64,000 nt of DNA from contig NZ_JAKLLH010000001.1 of the NCBI RefSeq assembly GCF_023150235.1, positions 1 through 64,000 on the forward strand. Reading direction: 5' to 3'. The stretch is from Azonexus sp. (lineage in GTDB: Bacteria; Pseudomonadota; Gammaproteobacteria; Burkholderiales; Rhodocyclaceae). A model generated the notes under the pieces. That model saw only the letters and a list, made by a program, of their open reading frames with translations, did no database searches and was not told the origin of the DNA. The translations under genes were made by a program, and so were the position numbers. Below, piece after piece: positions 43,597 to 52,831 of the stretch (position 1 is its first letter; each line of letters begins with the position of its first letter).

Positions 43597-43910
43597 AGCA
43601 AAAACGTGAATTGCCCCTGGCCGAAGCCTTGCCCGGCCTCTGTCTGGCGGAAAACGTCAGCGATGGACAAGGCCGGCTGCTGGTTCCGGCCGGCGCCGAG
43701 TTGAACGAAAGTCTGCTCGCCGCCCTTGCTCGCCGCAGCATCGAAAGTGTCATCGTCGAATGCGAAGTCGAGGAAGACCCTGCCGAGCGCGAAGCCAGGC
43801 ATGCACGCATCGTGGCGGAAGTCGATGCGCGCTTCCATTTGGCGGGAGACGGGGCGGAGACCCTGCTCCTGCGGCAGATCGTGCTCGATTTTCTCAAGGA
43901 TGCAACATGA
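43593..43910 (+). CDS. Small protein between EAL and HDOD genes
   Basis: The 105-residue soluble protein starts with GTG overlapping the upstream stop (GTGA) and GAGGAG precedes it. LPLAEALPGLCLAENVSDGQGRLLVPAGAELNESLLAAL resembles the N-terminal 'DUF3391-like' segment that comes before HD-GYP phosphodiesterase domains, but here it is a separate gene. No catalytic motif is seen. It overlaps the HDOD gene by ATGA, so it is part of a three-gene operon. Confidence 0.65.
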   Translation: MKQKRELPLAEALPGLCLAENVSDGQGRLLVPAGAELNESLLAALARRSIESVIVECEVEEDPAEREARHARIVAEVDARFHLAGDGAETLLLRQIVLDFLKDAT

Positions 43911-44746
43911 ACCCGCTCAGCCACGAACAGGTTCTCTCGCGCCTGCGGCAGCTTCCCTCGCTGCCGGCGGCCGTGACCGAACTGCTGACCTCCTTCGACA
44001 ACGAAGATGTCGATATTGCCGCCATTGTCCGCTTGATCAGCCGTGACCAAGGCTTGGCCGCGCGCGTGCTGCGGGTTGCCAATTCCTCCTTCTACGGCCT
44101 GCAGAGCAAGGTCGCATCGATCAACGAGGCCGTCGTGGTCATCGGCTTCCGGGCCGTGCGCAGCATGGTGCTGGCGGTCGGCGTGACCGGCTTGTTCAAG
44201 GTCGACAAGTGTCCCGGCTTCGACTTGCGCAGCTACCTGCGCCACGGTGTCGGTGTCGCCCTGGTTGCCCGAGCCCTGGCCAGCCATTATGGCCGCAATC
44301 CGGAAATGGCCTTTACCGGCGGCATCCTGCACGATCTCGGGCAACTGGCGCTGGCGGCGAATTTTCCCGGTGAGCTATCGGCGGCCCTGGCCTATCGCGA
44401 ACAGCACGACTGTCCGCTGGTGGTGGCCGAGCGTGATTTGCTCGGTATCGACCATGCCGCGATTGGCGGCATCCTGGCCGAAAACTGGTCCTTCCCCGAC
44501 ACCCTGCGCGCGGCCCTTGCCGACCATCACGCGCCAGCGGCAGCCACCGCCGATTCGCTGGCCGATCTCATCCATATCGCCGATGCGGTGTCGCACGGCT
44601 TGGGATTGGCCGCTTGCCGCCACGATCTGGTGATGCCGGTCGACCGCACCGCCTGGCAGCGACTGGGTGTCGATGCGGCGGTGCTGACCGCGATCCTGCC
44701 GCAGGTCATGCAGGACATGGAAGAAACCTGTGCCGCCCTGGCCTGA
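43907..44746 (+). CDS. HDOD-domain protein
   Basis: The 279-residue protein begins LRQLPSLPAAVTELLTSFDNED, then LISRDQGLAARVLRVANSSFYG and INEAVVVIGFRAVRSMVLAV, the HDOD pattern. Residues FTGGILHDLGQLAL keep an HD-like pair. HDOD proteins are signal-output or regulatory factors linked to c-di-GMP, two-component and chemotaxis networks and usually lack enzymatic activity. It ends the EAL operon. It converges on the EnvZ-like gene 20 bases on. Confidence 0.88.
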   Translation: MNPLSHEQVLSRLRQLPSLPAAVTELLTSFDNEDVDIAAIVRLISRDQGLAARVLRVANSSFYGLQSKVASINEAVVVIGFRAVRSMVLAVGVTGLFKVDKCPGFDLRSYLRHGVGVALVARALASHYGRNPEMAFTGGILHDLGQLALAANFPGELSAALAYREQHDCPLVVAERDLLGIDHAAIGGILAENWSFPDTLRAALADHHAPAAATADSLADLIHIADAVSHGLGLAACRHDLVMPVDRTAWQRLGVDAAVLTAILPQVMQDMEETCAALA

Positions 44747-44765
44747 ATCCCGGCGCCGGCCCGGC

Positions 44766-46109
44766 TCAACCCGGCCGTTGCGGCCCCGCGCCGGCCGGCA
44801 GGGGTAAGCAGAGGCGGGCGCAAAGACCGCCGCCGTTGCGTGGCAGCAGTTCGAGACGACCGCCGTGCAAGTTGGCAATGCGTTCGACGATGGCCAGGCC
44901 GAGGCCGGCACCGACGGCGTCGGTGCGCGCTTGCTCGAGGCGAGTGAAAGGGCGCTTCAGGCGCTCGACCTGCTCCGGTGGAATGCCGGGGCCACGGTCG
45001 GCGATTTCGATCCGGATTTCGCTATCGACGACTTCGGCGCGGAACTCGATCCCTGCCTTTTCGCCAGCCGGACCATGCGCGTATTTCCAGGCATTGTCGA
45101 GCAGGTTGGCGACGGCGCGGAGAACGGCATGCGGGCGTAGCGGCAGCAGCGGGAGTTCGGCGATTTCGACCCGCAGGACTTGCCCGAGCGCGTGGCGCTG
45201 GCTGGCCAGCGTTTCCAGCAAGGGCCCCAGGGCGCAGTCGCGGGGAGGTTCGCCAGCCTCGGAACGGGCGTAATCCATGAACTGCGCAATCACAGTTTCC
45301 ATTTGCGCAATATCGGCAATGGCGGCCTCGCGGGCGGCCGGATCGGCAATCGACAACTCGGCCTCCAGGCGCAAGCGGGTCAGCGGGGTGCGCAAATCGT
45401 GGGAAATCCCCGCGAGGACTTCGGAACGGTCCTTTTCGTGGCGGGCAAGGTCGCCAGCCATGGCATTGAAAGCCGCCGCCAGCTGGCGCAGTTCCTCGGC
45501 ACCGGTTTCCGGCAGGCGCGGTGGCTGCTGACCGCTACCGACCAGCCTTGCCGAACTGGCCATGGCCTTCAGTGGCCGGCTGATGCGTGAAGCGATCAAC
45601 CAGGCTGCCGCCAGCGACAGCGAGGCGGCCAGCAGCCCCCAGAGCAACCATTGTCGGGCAAAGTTGCGGCGTGCCCGCTCGCGCGGCAGGACCAGCCAGT
45701 ATTCCTCGTCATCGTGCTCGTCGAGGCGGAAGCTGACCCAGAAGCCGGCAACGCCGTCGACGGCGGCGGCAACCCGCGTCCGTGGCCCGAGACGCGTGGC
45801 AATTTCACCTTGCAGCAGGTGGAAGAAACGCCCCTCCGGCATGCCTTCGACCTGGTCGCCGGCTTCGGCCGGCAGCAGCCGGATGCCTTCGCGCTGCGAG
45901 AGCTCGGCGAAGAGTCCGGGGCGCTTGTCCGGCGTCGCGGCGAAAAGTGCCGCCCGGATCAGGTTGACCGTGGATGCCGCCAGTTGCGCCGATTCGCGGG
46001 CGCGTGGCTCGGCGTCGAGGTGGCGAAAGAGCGCCAGCCAGACGCTGGTCATCGTCAGGGCGAGCAGCGCCAGCAGGAGAAAGCTGCGGGCGAGCAGCGA
46101 ACGCGGCAT
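44766..46109 (-). CDS. EnvZ-like membrane sensor histidine kinase
   Basis: The 447-residue protein has two membrane segments (SLLARSFLLLALLALTMTSVWL, LLWGLLAASLSLAAAWLI) flanking a periplasmic domain of about 110 residues. HAMP follows (ASRISRPLKAMASSARLVGSG), then the H-box ISHDLRTPLTRLRLEAEL, the N-box LLDNAWKYA and the G-boxes (IADRGPGIP, GAGLGLAIVERIANLHGG). Its start overlaps the stop of the response regulator gene by ATGA. Its stimulus is probably envelope or osmotic stress by family analogy. Confidence 0.9.
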   Translation of the reverse strand: MPRSLLARSFLLLALLALTMTSVWLALFRHLDAEPRARESAQLAASTVNLIRAALFAATPDKRPGLFAELSQREGIRLLPAEAGDQVEGMPEGRFFHLLQGEIATRLGPRTRVAAAVDGVAGFWVSFRLDEHDDEEYWLVLPRERARRNFARQWLLWGLLAASLSLAAAWLIASRISRPLKAMASSARLVGSGQQPPRLPETGAEELRQLAAAFNAMAGDLARHEKDRSEVLAGISHDLRTPLTRLRLEAELSIADPAAREAAIADIAQMETVIAQFMDYARSEAGEPPRDCALGPLLETLASQRHALGQVLRVEIAELPLLPLRPHAVLRAVANLLDNAWKYAHGPAGEKAGIEFRAEVVDSEIRIEIADRGPGIPPEQVERLKRPFTRLEQARTDAVGAGLGLAIVERIANLHGGRLELLPRNGGGLCARLCLPLPAGAGPQRPG

Positions 46110-46846
46110 CAGCGGCCGTCGCCGTGACGCGTACCGCCATCCGGGACAAAAACATAGCCGAAGCCCCACACCGTTTGCAGGTAGCGCGGTTGTGCCGGGT
46201 CGGGTTCGATCAGCTTGCGCAGGCGCGAGACCTGCACATCAATGGCGCGGTCGAAAGGGCCTTGCTCGCGGCCACGGGCCAGCGCCATCAACTTGTCGCG
46301 CGACAAGGGCTGGCCGGGATGCTGCAACAGTACCTTGAGCACGGCGAATTCGCCGGTGGTCAGGCTGAGCACCTCGCCACCGCGAGTGAGCAGGCGGGCC
46401 GCCAGATCGACCTCGATATTGCCGAAGCGAATCGGCTCCGCCTCGTCCTCGGGCGCACCTGGCGGCCGCTTGCCCTGGCGGCGCAGCACGGCATGGATGC
46501 GGGCGAGCAACTCGCGTGGATTGAAGGGCTTGGGCAAGTAATCGTCGGCCCCCATTTCAAGGCCGAGAATACGGTCGATCTCATCGCCCTTGGCGGTCAG
46601 CATCACGATCGGTGTCTGGTCGCCACCGCCGCGCAGACGGCGGCAGATTGCCAAGCCGTCCTCGCCGGGCAGCATCAGGTCAAGGATCATGAGGTGGAAA
46701 TGCTCGCGGCTGCGGGCTTTGTCCATCTGCTGTGCGTCGGCCACCGCCTTGACCGTGAAGCCCTGTTCGCCAAGGTAGCGGGTCAGCAGATCGCGCAGGC
46801 GGGCGTCGTCGTCGACGACGAGAAGGTGATGTCCGTTTTCGTTCAT
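46109..46846 (-). CDS. ompR: OmpR-type response regulator
   Basis: The 245-residue regulator has a receiver with LLVVDDDARLRDLL, phosphoacceptor Asp in LMILDLMLPGEDGL, MLTAKGDEIDRI and YLPKPFNPREL, followed by a winged-helix DNA-binding domain (LTTGEFAVLKVLLQHP and SRLRKLIEPDPAQPRYLQTVWGFGYVFV). The kinase gene is coupled downstream. The name OmpR is by family likeness; orthology is not proven. Confidence 0.88.
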   Translation of the reverse strand: MNENGHHLLVVDDDARLRDLLTRYLGEQGFTVKAVADAQQMDKARSREHFHLMILDLMLPGEDGLAICRRLRGGGDQTPIVMLTAKGDEIDRILGLEMGADDYLPKPFNPRELLARIHAVLRRQGKRPPGAPEDEAEPIRFGNIEVDLAARLLTRGGEVLSLTTGEFAVLKVLLQHPGQPLSRDKLMALARGREQGPFDRAIDVQVSRLRKLIEPDPAQPRYLQTVWGFGYVFVPDGGTRHGDGR

Positions 46847-47005
46847 GCGGCAGAGAATAGGGCGTTACCGGGCCGGTAGCGGAAGGAATGGTAACAAGCT
46901 TTGCCGGCCGTCGTCCGGGGAAAAACTCTTTTACAATTCGCTCCCGCCAAGCGTTTGCCGGCAGTGGACAATGAACCCGCCACTGCTTTGGATAGGCTTC
47001 CGTCC

Positions 47006-47341
47006 ATGAAACTTCCGCGTTTTCTCCTGCTGCTTGCCCTGTTCTGCCTCTGTGGCGGCGCCGGGCCGTGGGCGCAGCCGGGCTGGCGCGACCTGCCGCC
47101 GGAAGAAAGACGCCAGATGCGGCAGCAGATGCGGCAGCACTGGCAACAGGAAGCGCAGCAGGAGTACGGCGCCCCGCAGGGCGGGCCGCCGCTGCGCTGG
47201 CGTGAATTGCCGCCGGAGGAGCGGCGGCGCCTGCGCAACGAAATGCGCGAACGGCAGATGGAGGCCGAGATGCCGCCGCCGGGTCCTCCTCCCGGACCGC
47301 CGGCCGGAGCGGTTCAGTGGCCGGCGGCACCGCCGCGTTGA
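47006..47341 (+). CDS. Small secreted Pro/Arg/Gln-rich protein (DUF3106-like)
   Basis: The 111-residue protein has a signal peptide (LPRFLLLLALFCLCGGAGPWA) and two near repeats, WRDLPPEERRQMRQQMRQHW and WRELPPEERRRLRNEMRERQ, then a proline/glycine tail. The WxxLPPEERxxxR unit recurs in betaproteobacterial proteins of the DUF3106 type. Periplasmic location is expected; function is not known. It is divergent from the ompR gene, so it may be one of that system's targets, which is only positional inference. Confidence 0.65.
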   Translation: MKLPRFLLLLALFCLCGGAGPWAQPGWRDLPPEERRQMRQQMRQHWQQEAQQEYGAPQGGPPLRWRELPPEERRRLRNEMRERQMEAEMPPPGPPPGPPAGAVQWPAAPPR

Positions 47342-47373
47342 GTCCCGCTTTCCGACCTGGAACCTTGGCTGTT

Positions 47374-47419
47374 TTGCCCGCCGGCGGTGTCATTCACGGT
47401 CGACAGCGTTACCGGGCAA
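47374..47419. repeat. Degenerate palindrome with GGTCGAC core and unequal arms
   Basis: TTCACGGTCGAC is present, but the right half reads AGCGTTACC. Farther out TTGCCCG (47374-47380) faces CGGGCAA (47413-47419) at unequal distances of 21 and 11 bases from the centre, as if ten bases were lost on the right. It immediately precedes repeat copy B. Confidence 0.5.
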
Positions 47420-47421
47420 TT

Positions 47422-47589
47422 TTCATCGTAAGACTAACTCCGGTTTGAAACCCCCCGCCCTTCAGGGCGGTGGGAGCCGACCCCGGCCTGAAGGCCGGGG
47501 TTTCAGGCGACCGTTTTGGGAGGGGATGCAAACCCCTTCCAATACATGTTTGACCGACAGGCACGAATGCCTGTCGCTAATTTCTTGCT
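47422..47589. repeat. 168-bp hairpin-rich repeat, copy B
   Basis: Same ends (TTCATCGTAA ... TAATTTCTTGCT) and the same internal hairpins as copy A at 28785-28952. Differences include one base in the first stem (CGGTGGG) and changes near 47510-47540. It ends 7 bases from the stop of the HExxH protein gene at 47596. Confidence 0.85.
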
Positions 47590-47595
47590 GCGGAT

Positions 47596-48300
47596 TTACG
47601 GTTTTTTCGCCGACCCGGCGCCGGGCGCCTGCAGGCGCTTCACGATCTCGCCGTCGCAGGCGCGGCTGACACGCTCGTATTCCTCGGGGGCGTCGACCTC
47701 CGCCTGGGCGGCCTCGACCGCCGCCAGACGTCGCTGGATGAAGGGGAGCCAGCGTTCGTCGATTTCCCGTTGCAGGCGCTCCGACCATTCGCCGCTGGCG
47801 CCGCGCCAGACCTGATCGCCGCTGGCGAAACGGGCCTCGAAGGTCGCTGCGATTTCCTTCTCGATGGCGATTGCATGCTGGCGATAGGCTTCGACGTGTT
47901 TCTGCTCGTGCGCGAGGATTTCCCGATAGGCGCAGCTGCCGGGCGGAAATTCGCGAGCGACGTGCACACTCAGCGGCGCGTAGCCAAAACTGACCTGTAT
48001 CTGCGGACTCAGACATTCCCAACGGCCGCTGGCGTCGCTCAGGCGGGCGATGCGCAGACCGACGCGGGCGACCACCTTGCCGCGTGTCAGGCCGAGCACG
48101 GTCTGGTTCGGGCGTGTGCGTCCCGCGGCCAGGCTGGTCAGGGTGCGGTAGCCGTAGCGGTCATCTTGCCTGACGGCTTCGTCGATCCGCTTGATGACCA
48201 CTCCCGGCTTGGGGAGTCCGCTGCAGGGATCCGTTGCCGCCGCCAGGCCGGTGGAGAAAAGGAGCAAGGCGGGGAGCAGGGCGCGAGGAGCGGCCTTCAT
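47596..48300 (-). CDS. Secreted HExxH metalloprotease-like protein (DUF922-like)
   Basis: The 234-residue protein has a signal peptide (ALLPALLLFSTGLAAA) and a metalloprotease-type helix CAYREILAHEQKHVEAYRQHA, which is the HExxH zinc motif. The C-terminal half is helical and charged. The arrangement is like DUF922 secreted proteins, which have a single HExxH. Substrate unknown. Its ATG overlaps the GIY-YIG gene's stop on the same strand, so the two are cotranscribed. Confidence 0.65.
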   Translation of the reverse strand: MKAAPRALLPALLLFSTGLAAATDPCSGLPKPGVVIKRIDEAVRQDDRYGYRTLTSLAAGRTRPNQTVLGLTRGKVVARVGLRIARLSDASGRWECLSPQIQVSFGYAPLSVHVAREFPPGSCAYREILAHEQKHVEAYRQHAIAIEKEIAATFEARFASGDQVWRGASGEWSERLQREIDERWLPFIQRRLAAVEAAQAEVDAPEEYERVSRACDGEIVKRLQAPGAGSAKKP

Positions 48301-48617
48301 GCCGTTTCCCCGCTTTCGCTGCGTGCGCGGAGAAGTTCGGCGTAGCGGCGCTTGCCGGCCGCCGAGAGGCACTTGACCCGATATTCGGCGCGTGCCGCCG
48401 CCGCCCGGTCGGGATAGGCTTCGCTTGCCAGAAGGCAGCGCGGTGGATGCGAGCGGGTGTAGCGAGCACCCTTGCCGGCACGGTGAACGGCAAAACGCGC
48501 CGCTACATCGACCGTGATTCCGGTGTAGATGCTGCCATCGAGACATTCGATCAGATAGAGAAACCAGGATTTGTCGCGCACGCTGCCGGAAATTCCGTGG
48601 CTGGAGGAGGGCGCCAT
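48297..48617 (-). CDS. GIY-YIG nuclease family protein (UPF0213-like)
   Basis: The 106-residue protein has WFLYLIECLDGSIYTGITVDVAARFAVHRAGKGARYTRSHPP, the YhbQ/UPF0213 form of the GIY-YIG domain with the YIGIT-type tyrosine and the following arginine. Such small nucleases are predicted DNA endonucleases of unknown role. The start chosen is MAPSSSHGISG; a longer frame upstream exists. It is coupled to the downstream secreted protein gene. Confidence 0.85.
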   Translation of the reverse strand: MAPSSSHGISGSVRDKSWFLYLIECLDGSIYTGITVDVAARFAVHRAGKGARYTRSHPPRCLLASEAYPDRAAAARAEYRVKCLSAAGKRRYAELLRARSESGETA

Positions 48618-48758
48618 TCTAACCCAAGGGAATGTCACTGTGTTTATGAACAGTATTTTTTCCTTGGGAATCGCCAGGTTGGCCTTCGTGCCTCTTACTC
48701 CGGGGGCGGAGATCGTGCCGGGAGATCGTGACACCGGCAGCCCACGGATTTTCCTCGC

Positions 48759-50129
48759 TCAAAGCGCCTGCTTCAGTGCTGCCGTGATCGCCTGGCCGAG
48801 GTGGTCGATGCCGGCGTCGTCGATGATGTAGGGCGGCATCAGGTAAACGGTGTTGCCGATCGGACGCAGCAGGGCTTCGTGGTCGAGCGCGGCGCGATAG
48901 AAGCGGCGCGAGAAGTGCGGGTCGTCGCTGAGTACGTCGAAAGCGGCAATCATCCCGCGTTGGCGCAAATGGCGAACCCGTGGATGGGTCGCCAGCGGCG
49001 CCAGCATGGCGGCGATTTTTTGTGCTTTTTGCCGGTTGACCGTGAGAATGTCGTCTTCCCGAAAAATATCGAGCGTCGCCAGCGCCGCGCGGCAGGCCAG
49101 CGGGTTGCCGGTGTAGCTGTGCGAGTGGAGGAAGGCGCGGGCGACCGCATCGTCGAGGAAGGCGGCGTAGATTTCGTCGCGGCAGAGGACGATGGAGAGG
49201 GGCAGGTAGCCGCCGGAAATCCCCTTGGACAGGCAGAGCAGGTCGGGGCGGATCGGCCGGCCGTCGATTTCGGCCTGTTCGTGCGCGAAGAAAGTGCCGG
49301 TGCGGCCGCAGCCGACGGCGATTTCGTCGCAGATCAGGTGTACTTCGTGCTGGTCGCACAACTGGCGGGCCAGGCGCAGGTACTCCGGGTCGTACATCAC
49401 CATCCCGGCAGCACCCTGGACCAGCGGTTCGACGATCAGCGCCGCCGTCTGCGGGCCGTGCTCGGCCAGCCAGTCAGCGAGGGCGGCGGCGGCGCGGCGG
49501 GCGACGTCGGCCGGGGTTTCGCCGGGCTCGGCCAGGCGCTGGTCGGGCGCGGGGAGCACGTGCGCAGCACTGCGCACCAGCGGCGCGTAGGCATCCTTGA
49601 AAATTGCGACATCGGTGACCGCCAGCGCGCCGACGGTTTCGCCGTGGTAGCTGCCGGCCAGGCAGAGGAACTGGGACTTTTCCGGGCGGCCCCGGTTGCG
49701 CCAGTAGTGGAAGCTCATCTTCAGCGCAATCTCGGTCGCCGAGGCGCCGTCGGAGGCGTAGAAGGCGTGGCCAAGCGTGCCGCCGGTCAGCGCCGAGAGC
49801 CGTTCCGAGAGCTCGACCACCGGCTGGTGGGTGAAGCCGGCGAGCATGACGTGCTCAAGGCTGTCCAGCTGCGCCTTGAGCGCGGCGTTGATGCGCGGAT
49901 GGGCGTGGCCGAACAGGTTGGTCCACCACGAACTGATGCCGTCGAGAAAACGCCGGCCGTCGAAGTCATACAGCCAGACGCCTGCGCCGCGCGCTACCGG
50001 GACCAGCGGTAGGTGCTGCGGCTGTTGCGGGTCGGCGTGGTGCCGCATCTGGGTGCACGGATGCCAGACCGCGGCCTGGCTGCGGGCCAGCCACTCGGCG
50101 TTGGTGGATGACGGAAAGGGCATCGGCAC
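48759..50129 (-). CDS. bioA: Adenosylmethionine-8-amino-7-oxononanoate aminotransferase
   Basis: The 456-residue PLP enzyme has RFLDGISSWWTNLFGHAHPRIN, CLAGSYHGETVGALAVTD, LICDEIAVGCGRTGTFFAHE and the PLP lysine in LCLSKGISGGYLPLSIVL, all matching BioA. It converts KAPA to DAPA in biotin synthesis. It is immediately after the DUF2863 gene (one base apart). No other bio genes are in the window. A ttgccGGTTGACCGTGA string within the gene (49030-49050) resembles the palindrome core, but it encodes normal residues. Confidence 0.95.
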   Translation of the reverse strand: MPMPFPSSTNAEWLARSQAAVWHPCTQMRHHADPQQPQHLPLVPVARGAGVWLYDFDGRRFLDGISSWWTNLFGHAHPRINAALKAQLDSLEHVMLAGFTHQPVVELSERLSALTGGTLGHAFYASDGASATEIALKMSFHYWRNRGRPEKSQFLCLAGSYHGETVGALAVTDVAIFKDAYAPLVRSAAHVLPAPDQRLAEPGETPADVARRAAAALADWLAEHGPQTAALIVEPLVQGAAGMVMYDPEYLRLARQLCDQHEVHLICDEIAVGCGRTGTFFAHEQAEIDGRPIRPDLLCLSKGISGGYLPLSIVLCRDEIYAAFLDDAVARAFLHSHSYTGNPLACRAALATLDIFREDDILTVNRQKAQKIAAMLAPLATHPRVRHLRQRGMIAAFDVLSDDPHFSRRFYRAALDHEALLRPIGNTVYLMPPYIIDDAGIDHLGQAITAALKQAL

Positions 50130-51311
50130 TTAGTGCAGCAGGGTCGGGCCGGCGTGGCTGGCGGTGTCTTCCGGCATCTGCGCATGCACCAGTTCGCCTT
50201 CGGCATTGGGGAACATGGGGGCGCTGCAGTCGTCGCAGAATTCCATCGGGAAACGATGGTCGAGGAAAAGCACTTCCTTGACGCCGGTCTCGCGTAACAG
50301 GGTTTCGATTTCGCCGGCGATGTCGCTGTTTTCGTCCTCGTTGCCGAGCAGCGGCCAGACGATGCCGTGGTAGACCTCCTCGCCACTGAGCGGCCCGAGG
50401 CCGACGCGGTATTCCTCCACCTCGCGGTCGTCGTAACAGGGACCGACGAAGGCGCGGATATCGCTTGCCTCGATGCCGAGCGCGGTTTGCAGGAAAGCGA
50501 CCGATGCCCGCAGGGAATAGGGTCGCGACTGGCGGTCGGTGTCGCGACAGGCGGCGTGGTAGGCATTGGGCAATTGCAGCTCCCAGGCGCAGCCGGTGAG
50601 CAGTGATTCCAGGTTGGCGCCGCCCTGGCGTTGCCAATCCTTGAGTGCGACGTCCTTGTCGCCATCGTTTTCATGCCAGCGGAACAGCGGCGCCCGTGCC
50701 GGCACGGTGATCGCGCCGATGAGGTAACGCGCATCGGAGAGAAAACGGTTGGTCTCGGCCATGCAGCCGGTGTCAATGGCGACATGCGTGCCGCGTAGCG
50801 CGGCGGTACCCAGTTTTCGGGTCAGGTGCTGGGTGTCGCAATAGGCGCGCGGCAGCTGGTCGGGGCTGAACAGGTAGTTGACCAGGGCAATACGGGCATC
50901 GCGAGCGAAAACGTGCGCCCCCAGTTGCACGCTCAAGTCGCGGAGCAGGCTTTCCGGCAGCGTGCCGGAAGCAATCGAAAAGCGTGACCAAGCCAGCAGC
51001 GGCGCGGCAAAAAGCAATACATCGTAAGTCTTGCCGCCGGACTCGAAGCGGAAGGACTCGGCACGCGATTCGATGATGTCGGCAAGCTCGTCGTGGGCGC
51101 GGGGATTCTTGTCGAACAGGCGCTCGAGTGCGGCACTGAGGTCTTCCTCGCCGCCATTGTTCAGCAGACCGTCCACGACTCCGGCAAGAAGTTCTTCCCA
51201 ATAGCTGTCCTCGATCTTGCTACTGGATTCGGAGAGGCCGTTCGCCAGACGTTGCAGTTCGGCCGCCTCACGGGAGAGACGGTCGCGGGCGCCGAAGCGG
51301 TTACGTTTCAT
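50130..51311 (-). CDS. DUF2863 family protein
   Basis: The 393-residue soluble protein begins MKRNRFGARDRLSREAAELQ and has LFAAPLLAWSRFSIASG and the C-terminal FPMEFCDDCSAPMFPNAEGELVHAQMPED with a CxxC pair. This is the DUF2863 family, found mostly in betaproteobacteria; function is not known. The chosen ATG is the first that keeps family similarity; upstream codons overlap the yaaA region. It is followed without gap by bioA, so the two form a transcription unit. Confidence 0.8.
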   Translation of the reverse strand: MKRNRFGARDRLSREAAELQRLANGLSESSSKIEDSYWEELLAGVVDGLLNNGGEEDLSAALERLFDKNPRAHDELADIIESRAESFRFESGGKTYDVLLFAAPLLAWSRFSIASGTLPESLLRDLSVQLGAHVFARDARIALVNYLFSPDQLPRAYCDTQHLTRKLGTAALRGTHVAIDTGCMAETNRFLSDARYLIGAITVPARAPLFRWHENDGDKDVALKDWQRQGGANLESLLTGCAWELQLPNAYHAACRDTDRQSRPYSLRASVAFLQTALGIEASDIRAFVGPCYDDREVEEYRVGLGPLSGEEVYHGIVWPLLGNEDENSDIAGEIETLLRETGVKEVLFLDHRFPMEFCDDCSAPMFPNAEGELVHAQMPEDTASHAGPTLLH

Positions 51312-51405
51312 GGAGGTTCCGGAAAGAAGACAAAAACGCAATTTTAGCAGCCGGTAGAATGTCCACGTCCCTGTTTTCTCAAAATGCGTTATTGCATCCA
51401 TCGCC

Positions 51406-52176
51406 ATGTTGATCCTGCTTTCTCCCGCCAAGGCTCTCGATTACGACACCCCGTCGCATCTCGATACCCATACCCAGCCCGTCTTTCTCGAGCAGGCGGC
51501 GACCCTGATACGCCAGCTGCGCCAGCTGTCGCCGGCCGGGATTGCCGCCCTGATGGACCTGTCCGATCCCCTGGCCTTGCTCAACTACCATCGCTACCAG
51601 GACTGGTCGCTGCCATTCACACCGCAAAACGCCAAGCAGGCGGTGCTTGCCTTCGACGGCGACGTGTACGACGGCCTGGCGGCCAAAACCCTGAGTGCCG
51701 CCGATCTCGATTTCGCGCAGCAGCAAGTGCGCATCCTCTCCGGCCTTTACGGCCTGCTCAAGCCGCTCGACCTGATGCAGGCCTACCGCCTGGAAATGGG
51801 GACCCGGTTCAGTAACGAAGCCGGCAAGGACTTGTATGCCTTCTGGGGCCATGCCCTGGTCGAGGCGATCAATGCCGAGCTGGCCGCAATGTCGCGTCCC
51901 TGCGTGCTTAACCTGGCTTCCGGGGAATACTTCAAGGCCGCCGTCGGCAAGAAGATTGCAGCGCCGGTGATCCAGCCGGTATTCGAGGACTGGAAGGCCG
52001 GCCAATACAAGATCGTCAGCTTCTACGCCAAGCGTGCGCGCGGGTTGATGACCCGCCATGCGATCCTGAACCGCCTCCGCGACCCGGAGGGGCTGAAGGA
52101 CTTTGCCGAAGAGGGGTACGCCTTCGCGGCCGAGGCATCGGACGACAGCCGCTGGGTCTTCCGCCGCCGGGAGTGA
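51406..52176 (+). CDS. yaaA: Peroxide stress protein YaaA
   Basis: The 256-residue protein has the YaaA (DUF328) signatures: [56 protein letters not shown] and [18 protein letters not shown]. In Escherichia coli it lowers free iron and protects DNA from Fenton chemistry during peroxide stress. It is divergent from the DUF2863 gene; TAGAAT at 51355-51360 may be its -10 element. Confidence 0.93.
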   Translation: MLILLSPAKALDYDTPSHLDTHTQPVFLEQAATLIRQLRQLSPAGIAALMDLSDPLALLNYHRYQDWSLPFTPQNAKQAVLAFDGDVYDGLAAKTLSAADLDFAQQQVRILSGLYGLLKPLDLMQAYRLEMGTRFSNEAGKDLYAFWGHALVEAINAELAAMSRPCVLNLASGEYFKAAVGKKIAAPVIQPVFEDWKAGQYKIVSFYAKRARGLMTRHAILNRLRDPEGLKDFAEEGYAFAAEASDDSRWVFRRRE

Positions 52177-52273
52177 GGCGGGCATGGCGGTCGCCATGCC
52201 CGGCGACCGTCTTCAGTGGCGATCAGCAACGACCATGACCAACGACGAGCCGGAAAATGCGGGGAGGGGATGC

Positions 52274-52816
52274 ATGCACAAGGACGAAAGCGGGAGCACG
52301 ATCGAGATTGACGAGTCGCTGCTGCGACAGATACTGGATGCCCTGCCGGTCGGCATCTGGATTGCCGGCGCGGATGGGCGCCTGGTGGCCTGCAACCCGG
52401 CCGGCCAGGCAATCTGGGCCGGTGGTCGCTGGATTGGTGTCGAGCGATTTGGTGAATACAAGGCTTGCTGGTCGGGAACCGGCAAGCGGCTGACGGCCCA
52501 GGACTGGGGTCTGGCGCGTGCAATTGCCCACGGCGAAATTTCACACAATGAAATGCTTGATATCGAATGCTTTGATGGTAGTCACAAGACCATTCTCAAC
52601 TCGGCGATGCCGATTCGGGGCGAAGACGGGACAATTCGTGCCGCGATTGCGGTGAACCAGGATATTTCCGAGTTCAAGCGCACCCACGACGCCCTCGACG
52701 GCGTCAGGCGCCAACTAGAGGCCTTGTCCGGCGCGGTGCTCTCGATCCAGGAACGGGAGCGCAAACATCTGTCGATGGAACTTCACGACGAGCCGGTGGT
52801 GGCAAGCAGCGGCTGA
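52274..52816 (+). pseudogene. PAS sensor kinase truncated just after the H-box
   Basis: The 180-residue product has a PAS domain (LLRQILDALPVGIWIAGADGRLVACNPAG) and a C-terminal DHp start LSIQERERKHLSMELHDEP, which is the NarX/HisKA_3 H-box ELHDE. The frame then ends in VVASSG with a stop, so dimerisation and ATPase domains are absent. It may be a decayed or truncated kinase, or a regulator that uses only PAS. I start at 52274 because of a GGAGGGG six bases upstream; an ATG at 52235 adds 13 residues. Confidence 0.7.
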
Positions 52817-52831
52817 TACCCGGTGCGAAAC

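Noticed and set aside
47006-47341. Repeated WRDLPPEERR units as a tandem DNA repeat
   Set aside because: The similarity is at protein level with divergent codons, as in DUF3106 relatives, not an expanding DNA repeat.
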